NCBI GenBank assembly: GCA_032622095.1
Contig: CP136065.1
Span: 25,307,141-25,371,140, forward strand
Direction: 5' to 3'
Source of the DNA: Siphonodentalium dalli
Taxonomy: Eukaryota; Mollusca; Scaphopoda; Gadilida; Siphonodentaliidae
DNA: 64,000 nucleotides
The notes beneath the pieces were generated by a model. That model made no database searches. It saw nothing but the letters and a program-made list of their open reading frames with translations, and was not told the origin of the DNA. The position numbers and the translations under genes were made by a program. This document shows, piece by piece, positions 23,218-34,241 of the stretch (position 1 is the stretch's first letter; each line of letters begins with the position of its first letter).

Positions 23218-23977
23218 TACTGCTGTCTTCTATCTTCGCATATAAAATTTCAGTTTACCCGCGGATGACAACATGGATTGTTAACTTGAATGTTCTCTCA
23301 AACACTATAGAAAATATACTCATGTGTCCACGACACCGTAGAACGTTCGCACATGTTAACAGAAAACATTAAGCCAGTGTTATCCACAACGCTATCATAC
23401 TCTTTCTTTTGGAGAATTCCGTTAAGAAATCCTTAGTAATATTGATCCATTAGTTGTGCATGTAATAAATAGTATGACCATTTAGACGAACTAAATGGAT
23501 ATTGAATATATGGACTTGTTAGATATACCATGCGTCCCTATAGAATACATTATTAAGCTGGGATTATATCATTGTTTGGGACGTAACAAATCCCTAGCTC
23601 CGCTGTTCGTGCAGTCATGTGCAATGGGAGGAATAATATCGTTATGTCATCTTTTAATCTATATATAACCATGAAAGAAAGCCAATAACTGGACATGTAG
23701 ACATGGTGTATATTAACCTGATAGGATGGTCCCCGCCATATAATGCGATTATATAGACATTATTTTGAACCTCTAATTATAGACATTATTTTTAACCTCT
23801 AACTACCTTATGTCTACGTACTTTGATGGTATATAGGGACAATATATAGGTCGACATATACACGAAACACAGTTATATAAAGACTTTATATACTCTGAAA
23901 AAAAAAAAAACTCAATAAAGTTAAGAGAATTATCAGATGTTTTTCAATTGTCCGCACATCAGTGAGACACGCTGACC
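23218..23977. other. Intergenic, upstream of the 302-residue gene
   Basis: No gene. It should hold the minus-strand promoter, but no convincing core elements were seen. ATTATAGACATTATTTT occurs twice near 23740-23800. Confidence 0.3.
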
Positions 23978-26408
23978 ACGAAGGCTCTATATTCACGCTG
24001 GAGATCCGTGAACTCGATCTACGGTTACGCGAACTAAGTACAACGGTCATTTTTTTTATTTTCACGTCGAAGCTACTGCACAAAATCGGTGAGTATTAAA
24101 CAAAACAATGATATTATCCATATCAGATTTATATAAAATGGTGTGAGAATGAACCATCTATGGGAAGAAGTAATCCATTGCCGAAACAATGTCTTAATCG
24201 TGTCAAAAAAGAGATTTATATACCTTATTTCTTGAATAATTTCCAAGTTTACGATTTCAATCGTTAGACGTTATGTGAGACCCTGCCGGCTGTTCTCTGA
24301 ATATATGTTATTTGTCTCCAAATAGGCTAGCATCTCAACATACTTATATGTTGAACCCAGATGTTATAACAAGATGAAAGGCATGTATACGGTATGCATT
24401 TTGAAATCCAGTATTATTTCTGCAAGAACTCGTACAACGGTTTCGAACACCACGCACTTAGGTTAAGCAAACATGTTTAATAACACGCACACCGGTTTTC
24501 AATATTAGAAAACATTATTAAAGTTCCATAAAATGGTCGACATAGAGTATATATACCTAAGGGGTTTCAGCGTTATGCGCACACAAGGCGCATTGGTTTA
24601 AACAATAGAGTCAGCACTGGGCCTTTCACATAACTGCATAAAAAGACGTCCGTTAATTTGATTGGACAACTTTACTAAACAATCAAACGCATTGCGCGAT
24701 GGCCATAAATGCAAAAATTTATGTGACGAGATCAAGACTCCCATATAAAGGAGCACAATTGTAATAAAATGTTACTACAATGGTACTACCGTGGTACTAT
24801 CATGGTACCACCGCGGTACTACCATGGTAGTGTCGTACTAACATGGTACGATAAGTGATATTTACCATGGTGCTACCATGATACATTTGAAGTCTACTAG
24901 GGTAGGGGCCTACTTTACCATGATACTACAATGGCAGTTTGGTACTACCATGTCAACATAGTACTACCAGGGTATACTACCATGGTACAGCCACGTTAAA
25001 TTGATATATACCATGTACTATACCATGGCACTGTTACAGTTGGTACTACATTGCATTGTAGTATGGTATACTACCCCGCATGGTATTACCACGGTAAAGT
25101 GATAACTACCATTGTACTACCATGCTACCATGGGCAGTGTATACGTACTAGGGTAAACTACAATGTTACAGTTGATGCCGTTGTGAAGTTTCTTTTGCCG
25201 TATTAGACTACATTGTAGATTATTCTACAATATAATTAGACCAAGTATTCTCGGCCCACAACTGCTCGGGATATTGACTCTACATACAAGGTTACATCTT
25301 TTGATGAGTCCATTTTGAATAAGCGAATGAAGCTAAATGCATTGCATGGGTGTGAAACGCTTGCGTTATGCGGAAAGCTAACGGATAGTTCAACGCACTT
25401 ATGTGAAAGGTGTACACACCGTGCGTAACTTAAACGCATGTGTTAAACGCATGTACCTGAAATAAGACAGGCGCCTCCGTTCCGCGTTGCATGTATCCGC
25501 GCTCTGATATACGAGTGCTAAGCTATATAAAGTGTGCATATACTTGTTTTTGTCCATATATAATAGTATTTAATTCACAGAGATGATAGTATTCCAGATT
25601 AAAGTCTGAGTGTGGTAGTATAATCACAGTGAGCTTTTAACAATTTATAGAATTCTATTCGTGGGTTTCATTCTACACATGTTTATGCTAAAGGAAGATT
25701 GCAGAATACTGCTTCAAAATAGCACAAGTTGTATTTGGTTTGTTCATTTGGGGAAATAAAACTATGTGCTATAATTATAACAACAATAGTCGGTTGATAG
25801 CGTACTATAATGCATGCACTATGTTATTGATGGGGTTTCAACTAACATGGACCATTTAGCCGTCAAATTTCGTCAGCAGGATTAACTTAGCAGAACATTC
25901 CATTGGAAGCTTAACCTATGCGCGTGGTATCGAAAACCGTTGTGCGTGGTTTAAACCATTTTTGAGTAACCGTTGTACGAGTTCATTCCGAGTTTCAACC
26001 CTCGAGTTGATTATGTCGTGTTTTCGTCGGTGACCCACTTTCACGCGTAACGCTGGGCATGTGAATATCGAGAAGGATAGTTTTGCTGTACAATATGGGT
26101 GGAAGTTTTTATCCGGGTCAACATGCGACTGTGTAGAGTTCCATTGGACATGAAAATATGCTCGAGTCGGAGGAATATTGTTCATTTATCAGCCCATATA
26201 TACAAACAAATTTGATTAAACACTGGAGTTTTGACGATCATGCTATAGAACCATTATATACACACACAATGAACTCGCAAACTATTTGAATTATGGCACA
26301 TTGCATGGGGGGTATATATCATAAAAATTACACTTTCCGTCCGTCAATGTTAACCGTTGTTCGAGTTCTCAACCGTTGTTCGAGTTCACGGATCTCCAGT
26401 GTGATATT
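23978..26408. repeat. 2.4-kb region bounded by inverted repeats (BB)
   Basis: CTGGAGATCCGTGAACTCGA at 23997 recurs inverted near 26400 with its neighbours (ACGGTT). A second inverted pair (GAACTCGTACAACGGTT near 24427 and its complement near 25967) lies inside. The arrangement suggests a large fold-back element or an old inverted duplication. No transposase gene is visible. Confidence 0.5.
24765..25165. repeat. Degenerate GGTACTACCATGGTA repeat
   Basis: About 400 bp composed of irregularly spaced copies of TACTACCATGGTAC and variants (CCATGG, GGTACC and CCGCGG palindromes). Copies point both ways because the motif is nearly self-complementary. No fixed period. Confidence 0.75.
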
Positions 26409-26423
26409 GTGTTTGCAATTTCT

Positions 26424-27037
26424 GTAACTGGTGGTCCGGTGGTCTGGTGGTCCGGTGGTCCGGTGGTCCGGTGGATCATGTAACTGGTGGTCCGGTGGAT
26501 CATGTAACTGGTGGTCCGGTGGATCATGTAACTGGTGGTCCGGTGGATCATGTAACTGGTGGTCCGGTGGATCATGTAACTGGTGGTCCGGTGGATCATG
26601 TAACTGGTGGTCCGGTGGATCATGTAACTGGTGGTCCGGTGGATCATGTAACTGGTGGTCCGGTGGTCCGGTGGATCATGTAACTGGTGGTCTGGTGGTC
26701 CGGTGTCCGGTGGTCTGGTGGTCCGGTGGTCCGGTGTCCGGTGGTCCGGTGGTCCGGTGGTCCGGTGGTCCGGTGGATCATGTAACTGGTGGTCCGGTGG
26801 ATCATGTAACTGGTGGTCCGGTGGATCATGTAACTGGTGGTCCGGTGGTCCGGTGGATCATGTAACTGGTGGTCTGGTGGTCCGGTGTCCGGTGGTCCGG
26901 TGGTCCGGTGTCCGGTGGTCCGGTGTCCGGTGGTCCGGTGTCCGGTGGTCCGGTGGTCCGGTGGTCCGGTGGATCATGTAACTGGTGGTCCGGTGGATCA
27001 TGTAACTGGTGGTCCGGTGGTCCGGTGGATCATGTCT
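26424..27037. repeat. Minisatellite, 24-bp and 9-bp units
   Basis: The 24-bp unit GGTGGTCCGGTGGATCATGT+AACT occurs about 8 times in a row from about 26470. It then mixes with 8-9-bp GGTCCGGT/GGTCTGGT units in a higher-order pattern that repeats at about 26650-26770 and 26840-26970. The 24-bp period keeps several frames open on both strands, so long open frames here are an artefact. Confidence 0.95.
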
Positions 27038-27122
27038 ATTTGATTTGCGTCGCTTACAATCATGGAATTTCCTCCCGAGTAATAAATTCAATGTATATTG
27101 CGAACCGGCTCACCCAAGTCGC

Positions 27123-27547
27123 TTAAAGGTACTCAATCCAATTCGATGGTCCCCATATCATCAGATTCCAACAACAACATTTTTTTTAATGCGCTTCAGT
27201 TATCAGAATAGATTTATTGCTAACTATAGTATAAAATTGCCCAAAACCTGTCATTTATCATTTTGTTATTTTGATCGACGAAATTTTGCCGGTTTGTCAA
27301 ATATCTGACACAAAAACGCCACTTGAGTTTAGAGTTATCCATCTTCATCCGCAATTTGGTCAGAGAGATTCCTCTCGTCGACTGTTTACTGGGCCACATC
27401 AAATTAAAATTTTAGATTTCAAACATCGATATCTGATCACTCTGATCTTTGATGGGTGGGTTCCTCGACTCGAATCAAGTATTTTTTACCCCCGAATCCA
27501 AGGAAATAGTAATTTGCGAGCGTTAATTCTGTTTGAGTACCTTTAAA
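27123..27547 (+). mobile_element. U-family TIR element (U1)
   Basis: Inverted termini TTAAAGGTACTCAATCC and GAGTACCTTTAA bound 425 bp. The interior includes CAGTTATCAGAATAGATT and GGTGGGTTCCTCGACTCGAA. Related copies are at 52761-53145 and 53696-54169. Confidence 0.8.
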
Positions 27548-27608
27548 TAATGTAATCTCGAGCTGGGACCATCCCATATAGTGTTAAATTAGTATTAAAG
27601 AACAGACA

Positions 27609-28278
27609 TTAAAACACTTCCATGACTGGAGCTTCCTGTAATTTTGTTAAAACCCTGTTCCAATATATTCTCTTAAAGACATATTATGGACTTGTTCCGG
27701 TGATTGAAACTGATAATTTAGTATTAAGGCATTATGTCAATTGGAGGAATGTATCATTTTACTAACATCGCCGAATATCTGAAGCAAATAGACCTACCAC
27801 TCCATAGAAAACATCGTCCAAACTACGCTCAATTGTAAATATTTACTTCTCGATTCGGGACGCAACTATTGGCGATAAGCTAACGAAAATGATTTCGCCA
27901 CGTGAATCGCTGCATTTATTGAAAATATAAAAATTACGGTGTGTGCTGTCAATTTGGATATAATATTTGCAAAAATAACTACTTTGAGCAATAATATTCT
28001 CCATATATATTTTATCACCCCACCGGAGTGTTTCATACCACTTTAAATATGCGAGTCTCCCATAGGGAGCTTAGCATATATAAGAGAATACATTGGCCTA
28101 CAATATTTATCTTGACCTTCAAAGCTAGTGCATTCTCTTATACAGTATATACGAATATCCGCCTTTTCTAATATATGCCATGGCTCCATATGGGATATTC
28201 GTATATATAAGAGAATGCACTGCATGGCACATGATCTTTAATGCTGCATCAGCGCTGCTCCCGCCACAAAAGTGTTAA
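27609..28278 (+). mobile_element. E-family MITE (E4) interrupted by F2
   Basis: The left end (TTAAAACACTTCCATGACTG, 27609) and the right end (TGCTCCCGCCACAAAAGTGTTAA, to 28278) belong to one diverged E element. Its first cassette is split by the F element at 27672-28046. The tip is CTCCC-ATA-GGGAG at about 28047-28065. Confidence 0.75.
27672..28046 (-). mobile_element. F-family element (F2), nested in E4
   Basis: Reverse-oriented full copy of F, from TTAAAGACATATTATGGAC to GGAGTGTTTCATACCACTTTAA. Its insertion splits the E4 hairpin, so it is younger than E4. Confidence 0.8.
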
Positions 28279-28479
28279 AATAATATATTGACTGCGTTGT
28301 TTTTTCAATGTTATAAAGTTCCAGTCAAAAGAGGTCATGCAGAACATCAAAATGCGTAGCCAGAGTATCTAGATTCATGGCATGATCTAGTGGTCCGGAA
28401 CCCTGAATAATGAGCATATCTTTGAAAATAGAACAAAAATCTAACATCGACGCGTTTAGATAATAAGTCGGTCGTTTGT

Positions 28480-29140
28480 TGAACTTATTTATCTGAGCAT
28501 TTTCTATTGAATAACTACTCGTCAATGATGCTTTAGTATAGAGCGAGTTAATAAGATAACTACTCGTCAATTGTGCTTTAGTATAGAAAGGGTTAAACTT
28601 ATTATCTGAACAGTTCCTATGGAATAACTACTCATCAATGGTGCTTTAGTATAGACAGGGTTAACGCATTATCTGAACATTCCCAATGGGATAACTACTC
28701 GTCAATGATGCTTTATTATAGAGAGGGTTAACTTATTATCTGAACATTTCATATGGGATAACTAGTAACTACTCGTCAATTGTGCTTTAATATAGAGAGG
28801 GTTAACTTATTATCTGAACATTTCATATGGGATAACTACTCGTCAATGATGCTTTAGTATAGAGAGGGTTAACTTTTATCTGAACATTTCATATGGGATA
28901 ATTACTCGTCAATGATGCTTTAGTATAGAGAGGGTTAAACTTATTATCTGAACATTTCATATGGGATAACTACTCGTCAATGATGCTTTAGTATAGAGAT
29001 GGTTAAACTTATTATGTGAACATTTCATAAGGGATAACTACTCGTCAATGATGCTTTAGTATAGAGAGGGTTAAACTTATTATGTAAACATTTCATATTG
29101 GATAACTACTCGTCAATGATGCTTTAGTATAGCCAGGTTT
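28480..29140 (+). repeat. J tandem array, about 67-bp monomer
   Basis: About ten head-to-tail units. A typical unit reads GTTAACTTATTATCTGAACA, TTTCATATGGGATAACTACT, CGTCAATGATGCTTTAGTAT, AGAGAGG. Every unit ends in GGGTTAA or a variant. The first units are degenerate, and one unit has a short internal duplication (about 28760). Solitary related copies lie near 4262 and 41010. Confidence 0.92.
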
Positions 29141-29452
29141 AATATAGTCTGTACCCATGCGTATTTCGTGTATTTATCAACCTACTGGTATTTTGGTCAC
29201 CTGTTCATTTGGAGCAAGCGGTGAATATTCTGGAAGGAAGATTCGTAAAAATATGCCACTTTATCGATCCATGGTGCGATTTGACAACAAATTATAATCA
29301 AACTTCCCTGTGAGAATTTTCAGCTTACCACACAAAAGAAGAAAACATGTGTGCAATGACCATCATTTGTAAGACACAGGCATCGCGAAAATCATCGAAC
29401 GCAAGGGAACAGTTTTACGTTGAGTACAAATTAACGCTCTTTATTTTCTACT
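29141..29452. other. Spacer between tandem arrays
   Basis: No gene or recognised repeat. Confidence 0.3.
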
Positions 29453-29815
29453 GTTCACACCGCTACCGATACACGATACATATTACATTAGTTTTCACAC
29501 CGCTACCGATACATTATACATATTACATTATTTTTCACACCGCTACCGATACATTATACATATTACATTAGTTTTCACACCGCTACCGACACATGAGACA
29601 TATCACATTAGTTTTCACACCGCTACCGATACATGAGACATATTACATTATTTTTCACACCGCTACCGATACATGAGACATATTACATTATTTTTCACAC
29701 CGCTACAGATACATGAGACATATTACATTATTTTTTACACCGATACCGATACATGAGACATATTACAGTGGTTTACACACCGCTACCGATACATGAGACA
29801 TATTACATTAGTATT
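29453..29815 (+). repeat. K tandem array 1, 40-bp unit
   Basis: About nine units of TTCACACCGCTACCGATACA followed by TGAGACATATTACATTATTT at an exact 40-bp period. Units near the left end have TTATACA where later ones have TGAGACA. Confidence 0.93.
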
Positions 29816-30446
29816 CCCAATTCTCTCATATTTCAAACAAACACTCATTTGCAACTGAGCCGCGCTAGCTGTGGTCACAGACGGCGTTTATTGCGTAACA
29901 TGCTTTACAGGTTATATGTGGGCACATGCTATAATATTTTACATACACAATGTAAATACATCCTAGAAAGTATGCACAGCCGGTCAGGAAAAACCATGCA
30001 CCCCTTTTATATAGGGATTGGAAACCTGAAATCCGAAGCCCACTCGTATGTGCAGCTCGGGTGTTCGGACCGCACCCTTATTGAAATCTACTCATAATTA
30101 TAGATGTATCAATATTCTGAACATTGTGAATAATTTGTCATCTTTCAGCTGAGTTTATTACAGAATGAAGAACGCTATATAGCTGGACACAGCATTGATA
30201 ATTTGTTTCATTTGATTGAAAAAAAATTATTAAAAAAAAATTGAAAATTAATGTGACCCTCTCAGTGAAGTTACACGGCTAGAATGACGAATTCTCCGCT
30301 CTAGCGATCCGAACAATTACCACAAATCTCATTCTCATTGGCTACAATTCGAAATAGGCTCCGCCTATAATAAACAACTCTATATGCCCGAACTGTGAAT
30401 ACATAATTTTCCCGCTAATGCCAGGAAACGCGGGAAAATTTGAATT
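29816..30446. other. Spacer between the two K arrays
   Basis: Unique sequence without a supported gene. The K unit reappears at its end, so the array has been split by inserted or retained sequence. Confidence 0.4.
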
Positions 30447-30690
30447 TTTCACACCGATACCGATTCATGAGACATATTACATTAGTTTTCACATCGCTAC
30501 CGATACATGAGACAACATATTACATTATTTTTCACACCGCTACCGATACATGAGACATATTACATTATTTTTCACACCGCTACCGATATATGAGACATAT
30601 TACATTATTCTTGACACCGCTACCGATACATGAGACATATTACATTATTCTTGACACCGCTACCGATACATGAGACATATTACATTATTT
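30447..30690 (+). repeat. K tandem array 2, 40-bp unit
   Basis: About six units of the same 40-bp repeat as array 1, in the same orientation, including TTCTTGACACCGC variants not seen in array 1. Confidence 0.92.
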
Positions 30691-32394
30691 TCGAACAGAA
30701 AGGGTAAAGGTATAATGTACACACGTGTATATCAGATTGCTAATTAATTGGAAGTATATATATATATGTGCTACATATTGCCCTCCTCGACACCTATCGC
30801 AGCATTCATCCACTCGGCTCTCTGCTATACACAATCTGAATTAGTTGAGCATCGTGCATGGGATAGAACGCAAGCGAGCTATATTTATCTCTTCGTACGT
30901 CTATATATATTCTTTAATTACTGTCAATTTGATTAATCAACTTAGAAGCTATCTGGCAAAAATGCCAATGGAGGCATATTGCTCAACCGAACAACCAACC
31001 AACATCAACCAACATCTATCCTCAACCAAACAACTAACAAACCAACCAACCAAAACCAAACCAAACAACCAACAAATGTCCACAACATTCATGTTCCACA
31101 GCATGGATGCATATAAATATTCCACTGTATATTTCTATAACTGAATGCGAGGACAAAATAACATACTATACATATATATTATTAATCTCAAACTAAATGC
31201 AGTAATAACACTCTGTTGTCGTATTCCGGAATTTAAATTTTGCCAACGAATCCACGAAAGACACGTATGCCCAAAAATGCATATCATGCAGCACATGTAT
31301 TAATTGAAGGATTGAAAATATCTCATCAAAATTGTGGAGCGGGCGAACTAAAAAGCTCAGTATAAATAGGAGTTTAGCCCATCGACTGTGATATTTCGCA
31401 AATGAATATATATCGGATTTTCGGATTATCACCCATTAAGCAGGGGTGGGGGTAATAATAAAAACAACAATTGGTAGGAAGGTATGCCGTGGTGCGTGGG
31501 TGACCCGAGAGGCACAAAACGCATTTTTTACAACCTCATGCAAATCTGTTACTGAAAACCTTTTGTGTCCATATTTGACATTTGTAACAGTTTAAAACAA
31601 AATATAGCTGCAAAAAAAAAAAAACTTACTTATGTTACTGGGACCTCATATGGGCATGTTGCAACTGGGACAGTGAGGTGAAATACTTCCTTCCCGACAC
31701 CCTCCGGAAAGAAGCTTCGAGAAATGTAAAATTTAAATATATAGACTTGTCCACATGTAACTAAGACATTTAGGTCTAGATCAGTATGTACATGCATGGA
31801 TAAAGAGCGAACAACGATCTCAACTTTGAATCATTAATTTGAATATTAATGGCTATACAATAACGGTCATCAGTGCATCAAGCTAATCAATGAATTATTT
31901 GCATGTTTATCAACTAAGATGATCTGTTGCTCTCACAACACCCTAAAGTATCCAAGTCTGGCAATGTGACTGCTTGTCATTTGGTATTATAGAAGTTACT
32001 CCAATAGGCTAACAAAAGTGATATTTAATAATGCTAGATAATGGGCTGGTTGACAAACTAAGCAGGAAATAGTTAGAAATTATGGAATTGTGTGTATCCT
32101 GCACAATGTCCTAGGTTTGGAAATATCAGCAATTTATAAAATAATATTTCCAATTGCAGCCAATTACGCGCTATCGACATGTATGCACCATGTCTATGAT
32201 GACCGGTATTATTCGAATTTCTAGTAAATGTTCACAGTGAGATGTAATAAACAGAATAATCACTTGATTCAAATGGTGACTTGAAATAATTTAATCGAGG
32301 CAGTGGCTATCTTGTACAACGTCCCTACCTCTCATTAATTATTTCACGTCACCACTTCAATCAAATGATTACCCTCTAAGTATCACCTCGGTGT
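30691..32394. other. Intergenic, nothing firm
   Basis: About 1.7 kb without a supported gene. Low-complexity AACC-rich DNA at about 30985-31075. No clear element boundaries. Confidence 0.3.
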
Positions 32395-32460
32395 GTATTT
32401 CGTGTATCACATTGGTGGGTATTTCGTGTATCACCACAGTAGGTATTTCGTGTATCGATT
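32395..32460 (+). repeat. Short tandem repeat GGTATTTCGTGTATCAC
   Basis: Three imperfect copies of about 26 bp containing GTATTTCGTGTATCAC. Confidence 0.7.
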
Positions 32461-32667
32461 GGAAATCTATCTAAAAACAGTGTTGTTGAATCCAGGAACA
32501 AAAAAAGTTGGGTCGATTTTGGGGTGAAACGAGAAGTCTTTTATGTTTATGACATATGTTTATAACGTAAATTTAGATGCACATATCCAAGAACACGATA
32601 TAATGTGGGCTGAATTTGTCAATCTCACAGGTATTTTTGTGATAAAGTTATCATTGTTCTCAGAAAT

Positions 32668-32803
32668 GTGATCAAGTTACCCCAGGTGAGTCAAATCTGG
32701 TGAAGAAACCATGTGATAAAGTTACCCCAGGTGAGTCAAATCTGGTGAAGAAACCATGTGATAAAGTTACCCCCAGGTGAGTCAAATCTGGTGAAGAAAC
32801 CAT
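32668..32803 (+). repeat. 45-bp tandem repeat, three copies
   Basis: The unit is GTGATAAAGTTACCCCAGGT, GAGTCAAATCTGGTGAAGAA, ACCAT, nearly identical in three copies (one has an extra C). Low divergence suggests recent expansion. Confidence 0.9.
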
Positions 32804-32935
32804 GCACGGAATCATGACTCTATGACAGAGAAAATTGTTTCACTCGAACCAGCTGCTCGACCCGCTAGTCACCATATTATTATAATTTATAAACTAATTT
32901 ATGATTAGCACCCACATGCAGTGGCTTTTAAAGGG

Positions 32936-33448
32936 GCCCAATGCCTTCAAAGTGGGTTCATGCGAAATAACATAAAAGTCTGCAACACAACTACCATCAA
33001 CAAATACATGTTAAAATATATCGATTATGCTCTTATTTTCATTATTAATGAATGATGTTTTATATGCCAAAACCATTGCTATGTAAACATTACTGTTACA
33101 GTGGAATTACCGATTAAAAGTCTAATTAGTTCAATAAGATACAAAAGTTTAATCAAAACTTGACGGTAAAAATTGGAAACTGTCAAAGAATTGGAAAATA
33201 TTCTGAGAAACCATATTCAGACTACAATATTTGAACTTAAATTACTGTACCCCGTTGATAAATCACAGCAAAAATTATGTTTACATAACAATGGTATCAA
33301 CAATCGAAATTTCGTTATTGGAGAACTGTCAACAATTATTATATAAGAACAAAGTTTATCTATTTATCCATGTTCTTCGTGACGATTTTTTACAGAATGT
33401 TATATTTTTACACATTTACCCATTGCGAGTGCCTTTGGTCCCTTTAAA
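32936..33448 (+). mobile_element. V-family TIR element (V1)
   Basis: The ends TTTTAAAGGGGCCCAATGCC and GGCACTCG-type/GGTCCCTTTAAA are inverted relatives. A second, heavily interrupted copy at 61577-63372 matches it in reverse and confirms the limits. No coding content. Confidence 0.78.
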
Positions 33449-33556
33449 TCCGACTATTGTGAGCTTTGTTGGGCCAGGGTAACTTTATCACAATTTTCCA
33501 TAACATGCATGCGTAACTTTATTACACTGAAATCCAGCAACCTGGGTAACTTTATC

Positions 33557-33756
33557 CACAGGGGCCTGTAACGCGCTCCGCTGTCCGCCCCCCCCCCCGT
33601 TTGAGCTTCTAAATACGCGCCTGCTTCACGTTAATGGTAGTATAATAAGGACATTATTATACTACCATTAACGTGAAGCAGGCGCGTATATAGAGGAGGC
33701 GTATATGGGCAGCACAAAAGGGGGGCGGACAGCGGAGCGCGATACAGGCCCCTGTG
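33557..33756. mobile_element. 200-bp palindromic MITE (N) with 7-bp duplication
   Basis: The termini CACAGGGGCCTGTA and TACAGGCCCCTGTG are perfect complements, and CTTTATC flanks both sides (33550-33556 and 33757-33763). The arms continue through GCGCTCCGCTGTCCGCCCCC and TTCACGTTAATGGTAGTATA. CAGGGG-type ends and a 7-8-bp target duplication fit a hAT-derived MITE. Confidence 0.85.
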
Positions 33757-34241
33757 CTTTATCACACACACACACACAAACCGGCAAGTGACAGCAAAAG
33801 CGACCAATTCAGGGTAATGTACATGCATGTCGTATACTTAGATTAACTTCAACGGTGATTTGTTGAATAATGCATATATGAGCACATATTATTAATATAA
33901 ACGGAATAATTTGTGCATTAATCAATTAGGCCACCACACGAATCATTCCCGACAGCTGCTGCTTCAAGAAAGAAATGTCTTTCCGTACCCTGAATTGGTC
34001 GCTTTTGTTGATATAACATCATACCCCCATATATGACAACGAAAAATAAATATGCTGTCTGGTCCTCTCAAGCAGGGATCAATCAAACCGAAATATTCCA
34101 CAATATTAAAGCTATGCATGGTTGTCAGCTTGGATCTGGTTATGGGCCTATGACACAGAACTCATAGATTTAATTGATTAACAGGCATGACATTAAAATT
34201 CTCAAATACTGAAAATTATTTATGAGTGTTTGTCTTTCTAA

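Noticed and set aside
23905-24089. Possible plus-strand exon ending in a strong splice donor (ATCG|GTGAGTATT)
   Set aside because: The sequence includes the inverted repeat shared with 26345-26408, there is no start codon in the open frame, and no partner exon was found.
26369-27126. Long open frames on both strands across the GGTCCGGT repeat
   Set aside because: The 24-bp period is a multiple of three and lacks stop codons in several frames, so the openness follows from composition and not from coding.
29453-30690. CRISPR-like array (regular 40-bp periodicity)
   Set aside because: The whole 40-bp unit is repeated with no unique spacers, and the context is a eukaryotic genome.
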